Shown here one piece after another: positions 39,486 to 47,529 of a stretch of 64,000 nucleotides of DNA. The position numbers were made by a program, and so were the translations under genes. Position 1 is the first letter of the stretch. The number at the start of each line of letters is the position of its first letter. Origin of the DNA: Phenylobacterium sp. J426 (GTDB lineage Bacteria > Pseudomonadota > Alphaproteobacteria > Caulobacterales > Caulobacteraceae); the NCBI RefSeq assembly GCF_024699945.1, contig NZ_JAJOMY010000001.1, forward strand, positions 3,851,001 to 3,915,000, in the 5' to 3' direction. The notes under the pieces were generated by a model. That model did not search any database. It was not told the origin of the DNA and saw only the letters and a program-made list of their open reading frames with translations.

Positions 39486-40154
39486 TCAGAACCGGCGGGT
39501 GATCCCGAGCTGGACGACCGGGAAGTAGCGGAAGTCCTTCGCGTCCTCGCGGACCTCGGCTTCTTCCTCGGCCAGCTCGGCCAGGAACGCCGCGTTGGTG
39601 CTGAGCGTGCCGCCCGAGGCGGTCAGCTCCACGTCGGGCTTCTTGCTGAAGGCCACGCCCACGAGCGCCCGGAACCCCCAGCTCCGGTCGCCGGTGAAGG
39701 TGTTGTCGTAGCCGACGCCCAGGAAGGGCTGCACCTTGGAGAGCTTGGCCTCGCCGTTCAGCTGACCGACCTGAGCCGGCGTGTAGGTCACGTCGCCGAT
39801 CTCGACATTGCCAGTGGGCCGGCCGACCAGCTCCAGCTTCCGCTTCCCGAAGTAGGCTCCGCCGGACAGGAGGAACGCGCCGCCGCCCGGATGCAGGTCC
39901 GCGAACAGGCCGCCGGTCAGCAGCTTGGCGTCGCCTTCGTAGCGGACGTCGGAATAGGTCTCGTTGCGACCGAAGCTCAGGCCGTCGACGGCGCCGCGGA
40001 TCACCAGCATCTCGTTGGCCTGCGCCGAGACCTGAACGCCGACCCCCGGCGTGCCGATGTTGGCCCCCCCGGCGAAGGTCTGCGCCTGGGCCGTCGCCAG
40101 CGGCGAAAGCAGGACGGCGCCGAACGCGCAGCCCCCGATAATCTTGTTCAACAA
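39486..40154 (-). CDS. Outer-membrane beta-barrel protein
   Basis: A 222-residue exported protein. A signal peptide (MLNKIIGGCAFGAVLLSPLATAQA) is followed by alternating-hydrophobicity strands (FLLSGGAYFGKRKLELVG, QPFLGVGYDNTF, FRALVGVAFSKKPDVELTAS), and the protein ends in Phe (VQLGITRRF), the usual signal for barrel assembly. It resembles the OprF/OmpW-like small barrels but cannot be placed exactly. It is followed by a terminator and then the RTX gene on the same strand. Confidence 0.78.
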   Translation of the reverse strand: MLNKIIGGCAFGAVLLSPLATAQAQTFAGGANIGTPGVGVQVSAQANEMLVIRGAVDGLSFGRNETYSDVRYEGDAKLLTGGLFADLHPGGGAFLLSGGAYFGKRKLELVGRPTGNVEIGDVTYTPAQVGQLNGEAKLSKVQPFLGVGYDNTFTGDRSWGFRALVGVAFSKKPDVELTASGGTLSTNAAFLAELAEEEAEVREDAKDFRYFPVVQLGITRRF

Positions 40155-40294
40155 CGTCGTTGTCCCCTCTCCAGCCCCTGTCCGCCAGAGGGCGACGAGG
40201 CGCGCCGAACGTGAACCGGTATGGGGCTCCGCCGGTATGGATGGGATGTGAACGCGCGCGCCTTGTCGCGCGCCGGAGGGCTTTCCTGCTGCGC

Positions 40295-40483
40295 CTATGC
40301 TTCAGCGCCGCAATCATCCATCAGACGCAGCTCCAGGCCCAGGGCCGCCGCATTGGCCAGGGCCAGCTGGAGCGACGCCGGATCGATGTCGCCGCCCACC
40401 ACGGCCGTGGCCGGACGGCTGGCCTTTAGGGCGCATGCCTTCCCGCGCAAGTGCGGCGTGCGATCGAGGAATGTGACCCCCAT
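40295..40483 (-). CDS. Hypothetical protein, 62 residues
   Basis: A small soluble protein beginning MGVTFLDRTPHLRGKACALK. It contains a helix-like segment, DIDPASLQLALANAAALGLEL. The ATG at 40483 has only a weak upstream GGTG. The amino-acid composition is protein-like rather than antisense-like. No family is recognised; it is divergent from the secreted protein at 40573. Confidence 0.4.
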   Translation of the reverse strand: MGVTFLDRTPHLRGKACALKASRPATAVVGGDIDPASLQLALANAAALGLELRLMDDCGAEA

Positions 40484-40572
40484 CACCGCACCAGGTCCTG
40501 GGCCATGACAGCATGGCCTCGGTCGCCCTCGCGGCCCTCCGACGGCGGCGGATCGGCCGCGGCCGCAACGTA

Positions 40573-40875
40573 ATGACCTTGATCATGAGACCCGCTCTGC
40601 TCGCCCCCCTCGCCGCGGCCGCCGCCACCGCCGCCCTGCTCGCCGCCGGCGCCGCGTCCGCCGGCGAAGTCACCGGCAAGGGCAAGTCGACGGCCGCGCC
40701 CGACCACGCCCGGTCGATCTGCGCCTTCTCGGGCCTCAACGACAATCCGGAAGGCGCCCCGGGCAATCCGCCCGGCAACGTCCAGAACTGGGGGCACACG
40801 ATGCAGATGTTCGGGCTCGACCCCCGTGATTTCAATCCGGGCGACGCCTGCAACCCGCACGCCGAGCACGAATAG
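40573..40875 (+). CDS. Small secreted protein
   Basis: A protein of about 100 residues. An Ala/Leu-rich signal peptide starts at ATG 40573 (or ATG 40585) and ends AGAASAGE. The mature 65 residues contain ICAFSGLNDNPEGAPGNPPG, one later Cys and a His/Glu-rich end (HAEHE). The composition is regular for an exported protein and there is no disrupted frame. Function unknown. Confidence 0.6.
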   Translation: MTLIMRPALLAPLAAAAATAALLAAGAASAGEVTGKGKSTAAPDHARSICAFSGLNDNPEGAPGNPPGNVQNWGHTMQMFGLDPRDFNPGDACNPHAEHE

Positions 40876-40938
40876 GCGCCGCCACACCGGGGTTGGCGTC
40901 GCGCCAACCCGGCCTTGGCCTCAAGGCGGAGTTCGCCC

Positions 40939-41163
40939 ATGCGCGGCGCTTTCCTGAACATGATGGCCGGAGCCGTGCTCTTCGTCGGAATGGCCAGCGG
41001 CAGTCTGGACGCAGTCTCGCCGGCTTCATCCGACGCGGGGACGCGGACGCCGGCGCACGGTACGGCCTGTCGCGAAATCGCGAGGCCGGAGCTGACGGCC
41101 TTGGGATATGCGCCCGCTCGGCGGCGGGCTTCGCGCCGCGCGCGCCGCCTGACATCCGGCTGA
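40939..41163 (+). CDS. Doubtful small exported protein
   Basis: An open frame starting MRGAFLNMMAGAVLFVGMAS with a signal-like segment, then a low-complexity Arg/Ala tail. There is a weak ribosome-binding site (GGCGGAG). The tail looks non-coding, so the frame may be chance or damaged. Apart from it, 40876-41244 holds nothing I can support. Confidence 0.25.
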   Translation: MRGAFLNMMAGAVLFVGMASGSLDAVSPASSDAGTRTPAHGTACREIARPELTALGYAPARRRASRRARRLTSG

Positions 41164-41244
41164 TCCACATATGCCCGCCGTCGCCCTCCCTGGGCGAGGC
41201 CCCGCCCACCCTCTAGCGGGCGATCTCCGCACGTCCTCCGGCGC

Positions 41245-41418
41245 CTACCCGCCGGGCCGGGCGCGGGGGCCTTCGGCGCCGCTCCAGCCGATCGGCGTCA
41301 CCTCGAGCGTCTTCGGGCTGCGGGCGTCCGCCAGCCGCATACCGGCGCTGTCCCAGCCGTGTAGACGGGCCACCTTCGTCCCGTGCCGCTTGCTGGTGAA
41401 GGCGCCAATGGTGGCCAT
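41245..41418 (-). CDS. Small protein, DUF736-like start
   Basis: A 57-residue protein beginning MATIGAFTSKRHGTKVARLH. The opening MATIG-F-T resembles DUF736 proteins of mobile DNA, but the rest is too short and divergent to assign. ATG 41418 has AGGAG at good spacing. Nearby are an XRE-like gene and a structured intergenic segment. Confidence 0.45.
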   Translation of the reverse strand: MATIGAFTSKRHGTKVARLHGWDSAGMRLADARSPKTLEVTPIGWSGAEGPRARPGG

Positions 41419-41528
41419 GTCTCGTCTCCTGTTCCGCAAGGCCGCCCGATGCGGCCTCGACGGGATCGGCCGACCGGAGCCCTCAGGGGCGGGCCGCAGA
41501 CCGCAGGTCCCGCAGCGCAGCGAAGGAG

Positions 41529-41671
41529 GCGGGCCGCGGCTTTCTTGCCTCGCGAGGAAGGGGCGCTAAGCCCCGGGGAGTGAAAGCCGCAGGCCCGCTT
41601 TGTCGGACCGGCCGGCTCCGGTCAGATCCCCCCGGCGAGGCCCCAGAAGGGCCGGACTCTGTGGGGGGAGA
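41529..41671. other. Strongly structured intergenic segment
   Basis: GCGGGCCGCGGCTTTC (41529-41544) pairs with GAAAGCCGCAGGCCCGC (41582-41598) with one bulged base. The enclosed DNA forms two more hairpins: around CCTCGCGAGG, and GGGGC-GCTAA-GCCCC at 41560-41574. A further hairpin of TCCCCCC and GGGGGGA with inner GGCCC/GGGCC occupies about 41629-41671. This is more organised than expected for spacer DNA and could be a structured RNA on either strand. The rest of 41419-41755 contains no gene I can support. Confidence 0.45.
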
Positions 41672-41755
41672 CGTCATGGCCTCGGAGGCGGCGGCATGCA
41701 GGGTGGACAACGCGGCGCCGCGCGTGGCACGCCCGCAGCGTCAGGAGCCCGAACC

Positions 41756-41974
41756 ATGATCGAGACAGGCGAGCATCTTCGGCAGGCCAGGGAGGCCATG
41801 GGCTGGTCGCCGGCCGATCTGGCGCAAGCCCTGCGTTTCGCCGAGAACCATGGGGCCAGCCGTATCCTCGAGATGGAATCTGGGAAGCGTCAGCTCACCG
41901 GCCCGGTCACGGTCGCGGTCGAGGCGCTGCTGCGCGGCTTCCTGCCCGATGGGTTCACGCCGCCGCCGGCCTGA
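41756..41974 (+). CDS. XRE-like small DNA-binding protein
   Basis: A 72-residue protein. MIETGEHLRQAREAMGWSPA and ADLAQALRFAENHGASRILEME give a helix-turn-helix of the Cro/C1 type occupying most of the length; a short Pro tail follows. ATG 41756 has AGGAG upstream at good spacing. Similar small XRE proteins in alphaproteobacteria act as local repressors. Its target is not evident; the structured segment just upstream is a possibility. Confidence 0.65.
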   Translation: MIETGEHLRQAREAMGWSPADLAQALRFAENHGASRILEMESGKRQLTGPVTVAVEALLRGFLPDGFTPPPA

Positions 41975-42046
41975 GGCCCACCGGCGCGGCGCCGGCGTCG
42001 TTCGGATCGCCCAGCTTCTGTCGGGTTTCCATGCCAATCTAGGCGG

Positions 42047-42580
42047 ATGGCGCCCTCCGCCCCACGCGACCCCTTCTCGGTGACCCGGCGCAGGTTCGCC
42101 GGCCTCGCGCTCGCCGCGGCCGCCCCCATCCCGAGCGCGTGTTCGTCGGAGCCGACCGCGGTATCTGGCCGGGCGGCCGCCTTCCCCGGCGGCTCGGAAA
42201 CCCGTGGACTGGAGCCGGCGCGGCTGGATGAGGTCTTGCGCGAGGCGGGGCGGCTGCCCCGCCTGCGCGCGCTTCTGGTTCTGCGCGACGGGGAGACCGT
42301 CGCCGGCCGCCGCTTCAACGACGGTCCGCCGCTGGACCGGCCGGTCAACATCAAGTCGGCCTCGAAATCGATCCTGTCGGCCTTGGCGGGTGTGGCCATC
42401 TCGCGGCGCGTGTTCACCGGCGCCGACCAAACCGTGCTCTCGGTGCTCGGGAGCGAGGCGCCTGCGGCCCCTGACCCGCGGCTGCGCCAGGTGCTATGGC
42501 GGCCAGATGCTCTACATCGTTCCGGACCTGCGGCTCACCGTGGTGATGACCTCGGACGCCACGGCCGCCCGGGAACGCCG
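42047..42580 (+). pseudogene. Broken beta-lactamase-like serine hydrolase lipoprotein
   Basis: The first 145 residues read as a class C beta-lactamase-fold hydrolase: an exported N-terminus with Cys (PIPSACSSE) and the SxxK active-site motif in KSASKSILSALAGV. At about 42490 the protein stops making sense, and in another frame the C-terminal part appears (YGGQMLYIVPDLRLTVVMTSD). Roughly 180-200 residues that normally lie between are missing, including the YxN and most of the third motif. After about 42575 the sequence changes again into the TadG-like gene. This is a genuine deletion, not a one-base error. Confidence 0.7.
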
Positions 42581-42618
42581 GCGCGCTCGAGCGAGGACGG
42601 CGCAGCGGCTGGTCGGAG

Positions 42619-43638
42619 GTGGAGCGCGCCGCCGAACGGGCGGCCGTCGCCAACCGCTGGCAGGCCGCGGAGGGGGACCTTCGGGTGGAGGCCGCCGCCG
42701 GGGCCGGGCTGCCGTCCGGCCAGGCGGTCGAGGTCCAGGTGGAGCGCCGCCTGGAGCGCTACTTCACCAGCCTGTTCGATGCCGAGCCGATCCTTGCCCG
42801 AGCCCGCAGCGTGGCGGTCTATGAGAACGTCAGCCAGGCCTGCGTGCTGGCGCTGAGCCGGTCGGCGAGCCGCGCGGTGAACGTCTCGGGTTCCGCGTCG
42901 GTCACCCTCAATGGCTGTGACGTGGCGTCCAACTCCGTGGCCGGGAACGGGATCTCGGTTTGGGGCTCGGCGACGCTGAAGGCCGACTGCGCCATCAGCG
43001 CCGGCGGAGTCGCCGGCAAGGCGGGGCTCGAGCTGCAGGGCTGCCGCACCCCCGTCACCCTGGCGCCGCCGGTGCAGGACCCCTTCGCCGACCTCGCGCT
43101 CACCCGCCCCGCCGGCGCGTCGCGCGAGGCGCCGCGCGCCAGAAGCAACGAGACGGTCGGCCTCGAGCCCGGCGTCTATCTCAGCGGTCTGCGGCTCGAC
43201 GGCCGCTACGCCCTGGCGCCGGGCGTCTATTATGTCGGCGGCGGCGGCATCAACCTCGGCGCGAACGCCCGAGTCTCCGGACATGGCGTCACCTTCCTGC
43301 TCACGGACGGCGCGACCGTGCGGATGAACGGCTCGGCCGAACTCGACCTGACGGCGCCCACCACCGGACCCTATGCAGGCATGCTGTTTTTCGGCGACCG
43401 GAACGCCTCCGGCGGCGTCAACGTCCTGAACGGCAATTCGTCGAGCCGGCTCACGGGTCACATCTACTTCCCAGCCCAGGCGGTGGAGTACCGAGGCAAC
43501 TTCTCCGGCGCCAACGGCTGCACCCACATCGTCGCCGACACCGTGGAGTTCATCGGCAGCGTGAGCCTGTCCGCGGACTGCCGCGCCGCCGGCATGGATC
43601 CCGTCGACGCCCGCCAGGTGGTGCGCCTTGTGGCCTGA
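42619..43638 (+). CDS. TadG-like pilus protein lacking its N-terminus
   Basis: A 339-residue reading from GTG 42619. The opening ERAAERAAVANRWQ and VEVQVERRLERYFTSLF, then a Cys-bearing segment (LNGCDVASNSV) and repeated beta-helix-like stretches, match the middle and end of TadG-like proteins. The expected N-terminal membrane anchor and first 60 or so residues are absent. Directly upstream is the broken hydrolase, so a deletion probably removed the start of this gene. The next two genes are TadE-like, consistent with a minor-pilin cluster of a Tad system. Whether anything is translated from the GTG is doubtful. Confidence 0.6.
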   Translation: MERAAERAAVANRWQAAEGDLRVEAAAGAGLPSGQAVEVQVERRLERYFTSLFDAEPILARARSVAVYENVSQACVLALSRSASRAVNVSGSASVTLNGCDVASNSVAGNGISVWGSATLKADCAISAGGVAGKAGLELQGCRTPVTLAPPVQDPFADLALTRPAGASREAPRARSNETVGLEPGVYLSGLRLDGRYALAPGVYYVGGGGINLGANARVSGHGVTFLLTDGATVRMNGSAELDLTAPTTGPYAGMLFFGDRNASGGVNVLNGNSSSRLTGHIYFPAQAVEYRGNFSGANGCTHIVADTVEFIGSVSLSADCRAAGMDPVDARQVVRLVA

Positions 43639-44062
43639 CGTCCGCCGCCGGCTTGCCCGCTTCCGGCGCCACGAGGGCGGCGTCGCCGCCCTGGAGTTCG
43701 CGCTGATCCTGCCGATCCTCGTCCTACTGCTGGTCGTGGGCGTCGACGTCTGGCTGCTAGCTCGGCAGCAGGCGGTGATGCAGTCGGCCGCCCACGCAGG
43801 CGCGCGCTACTACCAGGCCGGGGGCGGCGATCTTGACCTCGCCCGGGAAACCGCCCGTCAGGCCTGGCGGCCGCAGCCGTCCGGCGCGCGGATCGACGCG
43901 GCGCTGGGCTGCCGCTGCGGCGACGCCGCCGCGCCCTGCGAGCAGCTCTGCCCGACAGGGTCGCCGCCGGCGGCCGAGATCCGCTTCACGGCGAGCAGCG
44001 CCTTCAACGGCGCCGTGCTGCAACGAGCGCTGACCGCGGAGGAGACCGTGCGTGTGCGCTAA
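43628..44062 (+). CDS. TadE-like pseudopilin
   Basis: A 144-residue membrane protein with the TadE signature: a short basic N-terminus (RRRLARFRRHEGGVAALEFALILP), a processing-type Glu before the hydrophobic helix (ILVLLLVVGVDVWLLA), and a periplasmic part with Cys pairs (CRCGDAAAPCEQLC). It overlaps the TadG-like gene by 11 bases and the next TadE-like gene by 11, which argues for one operon. It is expected to be processed by a prepilin peptidase not present in this window. Confidence 0.82.
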   Translation: MWPDVRRRLARFRRHEGGVAALEFALILPILVLLLVVGVDVWLLARQQAVMQSAAHAGARYYQAGGGDLDLARETARQAWRPQPSGARIDAALGCRCGDAAAPCEQLCPTGSPPAAEIRFTASSAFNGAVLQRALTAEETVRVR

Positions 44063-44456
44063 ACGTGTCAGCTTCCGGCGCGACGACCGCGGCGCCACCG
44101 TCGTTGAGTTCGCCCTGCTGCTGCCGGTGCTGGCGGCGTTCCTCGTCGGCGTCCTGCAGGTGGGCTGGGCCCTCCATTGCGCCGCGTCGGTGCGCTGGGC
44201 GCTGGAGGACGCCGGCCGCCGGCTGCTGATCAGCCCCCAGACCTCCGACACGGAGACCGCCCGCCATCTCCAGATCGCGATGGCCAGCCTGGGCCCCCGG
44301 AACAACCAGGTGGAGATCCTCGTCAGCCGTGAGCCTGGGGCGGTGCAGACGGTCGCGATCGTCACCGCCGTCTACCAGCACGCCTTCGACATCCCGCTGC
44401 TCCCGCGGGTGACCACGCCGTTCCGCGCCAGCATCACCATTCCCCTCCGCCCCTAG
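44052..44456 (+). CDS. TadE/TadF-like pseudopilin
   Basis: A 134-residue second TadE-type protein: RRDDRGATVVEFALLLPVLA with the Glu at the processing site, then a hydrophobic helix (AFLVGVLQVGWAL) and a small periplasmic domain with a beta-rich end. It completes a TadG/TadE/TadE(F) group. No CpaB-F assembly genes are nearby, so this is a satellite set or remnant of a Tad locus. Confidence 0.8.
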   Translation: MCAKRVSFRRDDRGATVVEFALLLPVLAAFLVGVLQVGWALHCAASVRWALEDAGRRLLISPQTSDTETARHLQIAMASLGPRNNQVEILVSREPGAVQTVAIVTAVYQHAFDIPLLPRVTTPFRASITIPLRP

Positions 44457-44718
44457 CCGAAGGCGGCGTCGGCCGCCCTGAACGCGGCGGGCGATCCGTT
44501 TGAGCCCTCGCCCTCCAGCGGAGCACGGACGCGCCGATCGGAGCGCAGCGACGACGCATGGTCAGCACGGGACGCCCCCGGAACCACGAGACTGTCGGCT
44601 GGCTGGACGCGAGACGCCGAGCCGGGAGGGCGCCTCCGCGCGATTCCCTGCGAAGCGCTTCAGAGCTGGCCTTTTACCCGGATGGATATTAAGCGAACGG
44701 CTTCACGCGGAGCCGCTC

Positions 44719-45301
44719 ATGCCCTGCACCGCCTTCCTCGGCCCCGACCGCCTCGCCGCCGGCGACCTCGACGCCCTGCGCACCATGATCGGGCCCCGCC
44801 TGCAAGCTGGCGACCCCATCCTGATCCTCGACGACGAAACCGGCCGGACCGTCGACCTCGACCTTCGCCGACGGCCCGGCGCGCCGTCCGCCACGCCAGA
44901 GCCACCAGAACCGCCGGAGCCACGGGAGCCGCCGGCCCTCGCCCCCCAAGCCCGCGCGCGGCCGCCCGAAGCTCGGCGTGGTCGCCCGCGAGGTCACCCT
45001 GCTGCCGCGGCACTGGGACTGGCTGGCCGCCCAGCCCGGCGGGGCCTCGGCCGCCCTGCGTCGGCTTGTGGAGGGCGCGCGCCGCGACGGCGCCGTCGCC
45101 GCTGACGCCCGCCAGGCGCAGGAGGCCCTGCACCGGGCCATGACCGCCCTGGCCGGCGACCTTCCCGGTTACGAGGACGCCCTGCGCGCCCTCTACGCCC
45201 GAGACGACAGCGCCTTCGACGCGGCGATCGCCGGCTGGCCTGCCGACATCCGCCGCTACCTCGCCGCCTTCGCTGGCGCCGAGCGCCGCCTCAGGCCTTG
45301 A
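44719..45301 (+). CDS. DUF2239-family protein (frame break near 44957)
   Basis: A protein of about 193 residues after repair. The N-terminal part has MPCTAFLGPDRLAAGDLDAL and ILILDDETGRTVDLDLRRRP; a Pro/Glu linker follows. The conserved C-terminal part starts RGRPKLGVVAREVTLLPRHW and continues with LAAQPGGASAALRRLVEGAR. These match the DUF2239 family. The two parts are one base out of frame around 44952-44963, in an alternating CG tract. Function of the family is unknown to me. Confidence 0.8.
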
Positions 45302-46811
45302 ACGGGGCGTCGGCGATCGCCTCGCCCGCCGTCCGCGCCTCGATCCAGGCCATGAGCTCAGGCTCCGGATAGACCACCCGATTGTGCAGGTTCCGGTAGG
45401 GCGGCCCCACGCCCTGCCAACGGTAGTTGGACAGGGTCGCGACGCTGAGGCCGGTCCGGGACGCCGCACCGCGCGTGTCCAGCCACCGGGTGCGCCCCAC
45501 CCGGCCGAGCAGCACGCTCATCTCATCCGGCCCGCTGTCCATCGGGCTGGTCGCGGGGGCCGCAGCGTCCGGCGCGGCCGTGGCGGCGCACAGCAGGCGG
45601 GCGATCTCCCCGGAAATCCGTTCGGCGGCGCCCCGCACCGGGCCGTCGGCCAGGTGCGCATAGCGTTCGGTCGACTTGGCGGTCCGGTGCCCGAGCAAGG
45701 CTCCGATGACCAGCAGGCTGTCGCCGCTCGCCGCGCCCATGCTGGCGAAGGAATGGCGCAGATCGTGCAGCCGCACGTCGCCAAGCCCCGCCGCCTGCCG
45801 CACCCGCTCCCAGGCGGAGTGCAGATAGACCAGCGGCCCGACCCCGCTACGCCCCACGAACACATAGGGATTGCCCTCGATCCGCGGCAGGCCATCGATC
45901 ACCGCCAGCACCTCGGAGCCGACGTGCACCACCTTGGGACCGGTCTTGGAGTCCGGCAGCCGGAACAGCTTCTGCCGGCGGTCCACATGGGCGTGCTGCA
46001 GGGTGAGCACCTCCCGCACCCGGCAGCCGGTGAGCAGGATCGTCCGGATGGCGGCGAGCGCATACGGGCTCTGGACGCCCAGCGCCTCCGCCGCGGAGAG
46101 CACCTCGCCCAGGCGCCTCAGTTCCTCGGGGCTCAGGTAGCGCTCCATCTTGCGCCCCCTGTACTTGCGCACGCCGTAGGCGGGGTTGCTGGGCGCGAGC
46201 TCGCGGCGGACCGCGAAGCTGTAGACGGCCGACAGCACCGCCACGCTGGCGCTCGCGGTCCCCTGCCCGCCGCGCACGGTGATCGTCTCGCCGCGCCTCG
46301 GCCCCGCGATGCGCCTCCGCGTGGCGCCCTCGGCGATGGCCACCATCATCCGCTCGACATCGGCCCGGGACACCCCTGAGGCCGGCTTGGTCCCTAGCAG
46401 CGGCTTGATATGGTTCTTGATCCTGGACCTGGCGGGGGCGATGGAGGTCTTCTTGGCGGTGGCGAGCCCCTCCAGCAGATAGAGGTCGCAGAGCGCCGCC
46501 ACGGTGAGCGCCTTTCGCTCCGGCGGACCCTCCTGCGGGTCCGAGCCGCTGGCGATCTCGGCCAGTAGGATCCGGGCGCGGGCGCGGGCCGTCTCCAGCC
46601 GCCAGGGCGAGCCGTGACGCCCGATCGTGTAGCGGCGACTGCGCCCTTCGAACCGGTATTGCAGCACATAGATGCGTCGCCCGGCGGGGGTGATCTTGAC
46701 CCCGAACCCGGCAACCGTCGGATCCCACAGCCAGATGTCCCGATGGCCAGGCCCGGCCTCATCGACCATCTGATGGGTCAACGCCTGTCTAGCCTTAGCC
46801 ATGGCGGGCAT
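45291..46811 (-). CDS. Tyrosine integrase with fused C-terminal HTH
   Basis: A 506-residue site-specific recombinase. The N-terminal part (about 1-95) is DUF4102-like, with the WDPTVAGFGVKITPAGRRIY pattern; core-binding region about 105-200. Catalytic residues are Arg264 in TGCRVREVL, His349-x-x-Arg352 in LHDLRHSFAS, His375 in LLGHRTAKS and Tyr384. After residue 430 comes a separate domain, WLDTRGAASRTGLSVATLSN to MAWIEAR, with the pattern of an AlpA/Xis-type excisionase helix-turn-helix. This fusion is unusual. The gene is intact. No tRNA target is visible; the AT-rich DNA at 46812-47049 may hold attachment or arm sites. Confidence 0.88.
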   Translation of the reverse strand: MPAMAKARQALTHQMVDEAGPGHRDIWLWDPTVAGFGVKITPAGRRIYVLQYRFEGRSRRYTIGRHGSPWRLETARARARILLAEIASGSDPQEGPPERKALTVAALCDLYLLEGLATAKKTSIAPARSRIKNHIKPLLGTKPASGVSRADVERMMVAIAEGATRRRIAGPRRGETITVRGGQGTASASVAVLSAVYSFAVRRELAPSNPAYGVRKYRGRKMERYLSPEELRRLGEVLSAAEALGVQSPYALAAIRTILLTGCRVREVLTLQHAHVDRRQKLFRLPDSKTGPKVVHVGSEVLAVIDGLPRIEGNPYVFVGRSGVGPLVYLHSAWERVRQAAGLGDVRLHDLRHSFASMGAASGDSLLVIGALLGHRTAKSTERYAHLADGPVRGAAERISGEIARLLCAATAAPDAAAPATSPMDSGPDEMSVLLGRVGRTRWLDTRGAASRTGLSVATLSNYRWQGVGPPYRNLHNRVVYPEPELMAWIEARTAGEAIADAPFKA

Positions 46812-47049
46812 GCCCGCAGATTACATCTGCGAGATTCAGGCTTTTAGTAAGCATCCAGTAAACCTTCGAAGCGTGAAACGTCGCATCAGGCATCATGAAC
46901 GACGGAACAGCGTCAACATCTCCATTCACAGATCGTGATTTTGGATAGTATTTCGGGGGGATGCGCGAGTTCGGATAGTACAATCTTCGGAAATAATTGA
47001 CTCTCCAGCTCTCGTCCGCTCGTCTGGCGACGGGGACGTGGGGGGCGAG
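46812..47049. other. AT-rich DNA upstream of integrase
   Basis: Clearly lower in GC than its surroundings. GGATAGTA occurs at 46943-46950 and again at 46973-46980, 30 bases apart in direct orientation. Such paired short repeats next to an integrase can be arm-type binding sites. No gene is seen. Confidence 0.4.
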
Positions 47050-47521
47050 ATGCGACGGGCATGGCTCGGACTGGGCGTTGGCATGGCCATGCTGGCCGGG
47101 ACCGTCCAGGCTGCGAACGCGGAGGGCGACGCCGCGTCGACGCGGAGCCACCTCATGTGGTTTCCGCCGGACCGGCTCTGGAACGCCGCACTGCCCGTCC
47201 AGGCCTGCAGCGCCCGCGCCGGTGCGCCGAATGGCGATCTCGCCGTCTCTACGCCGGTCCGCCGCGGGGTCTGGCTGCGCCGCGGCGAGCTTGTCGCCGA
47301 AGTGCGCGGATCGGGTCCCGCCCGCCGGGCGACCCTGGACGCGGCGCGCGCCTGTGCGGTGCGAGCCGCCGATCCCGTGGTGACGCCGGCCCTGCTCACC
47401 GGCGCGGTCGGCCCCTGGTCCGCCTTTCAGCGGGCGCTCGCGGCTTGCATGATGGAGAAGGGGCGCCGCCGGCGGGCTGGGATCCATGACCCTCTGGATC
47501 GACACCAGCTGCAACTGGTGA
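47050..47521 (+). CDS. Hypothetical exported protein (possible frame break near 47461)
   Basis: An exported protein of about 156 residues. The signal peptide MRRAWLGLGVGMAMLAGTVQ is followed by AANAEGD and a mature part with regular composition and paired Cys (VQACSARAG, ARACAVRAA, AACMMEKG). At the G4 run 47460-47463 the reading enters DNA that is antisense to the L,D-transpeptidase gene. Removing one G gives a natural end, GSMTLWIDTSCNW, with stop at 47521. No family is recognised. Confidence 0.5.
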
Positions 47522-47529
47522 CCGGCCAA

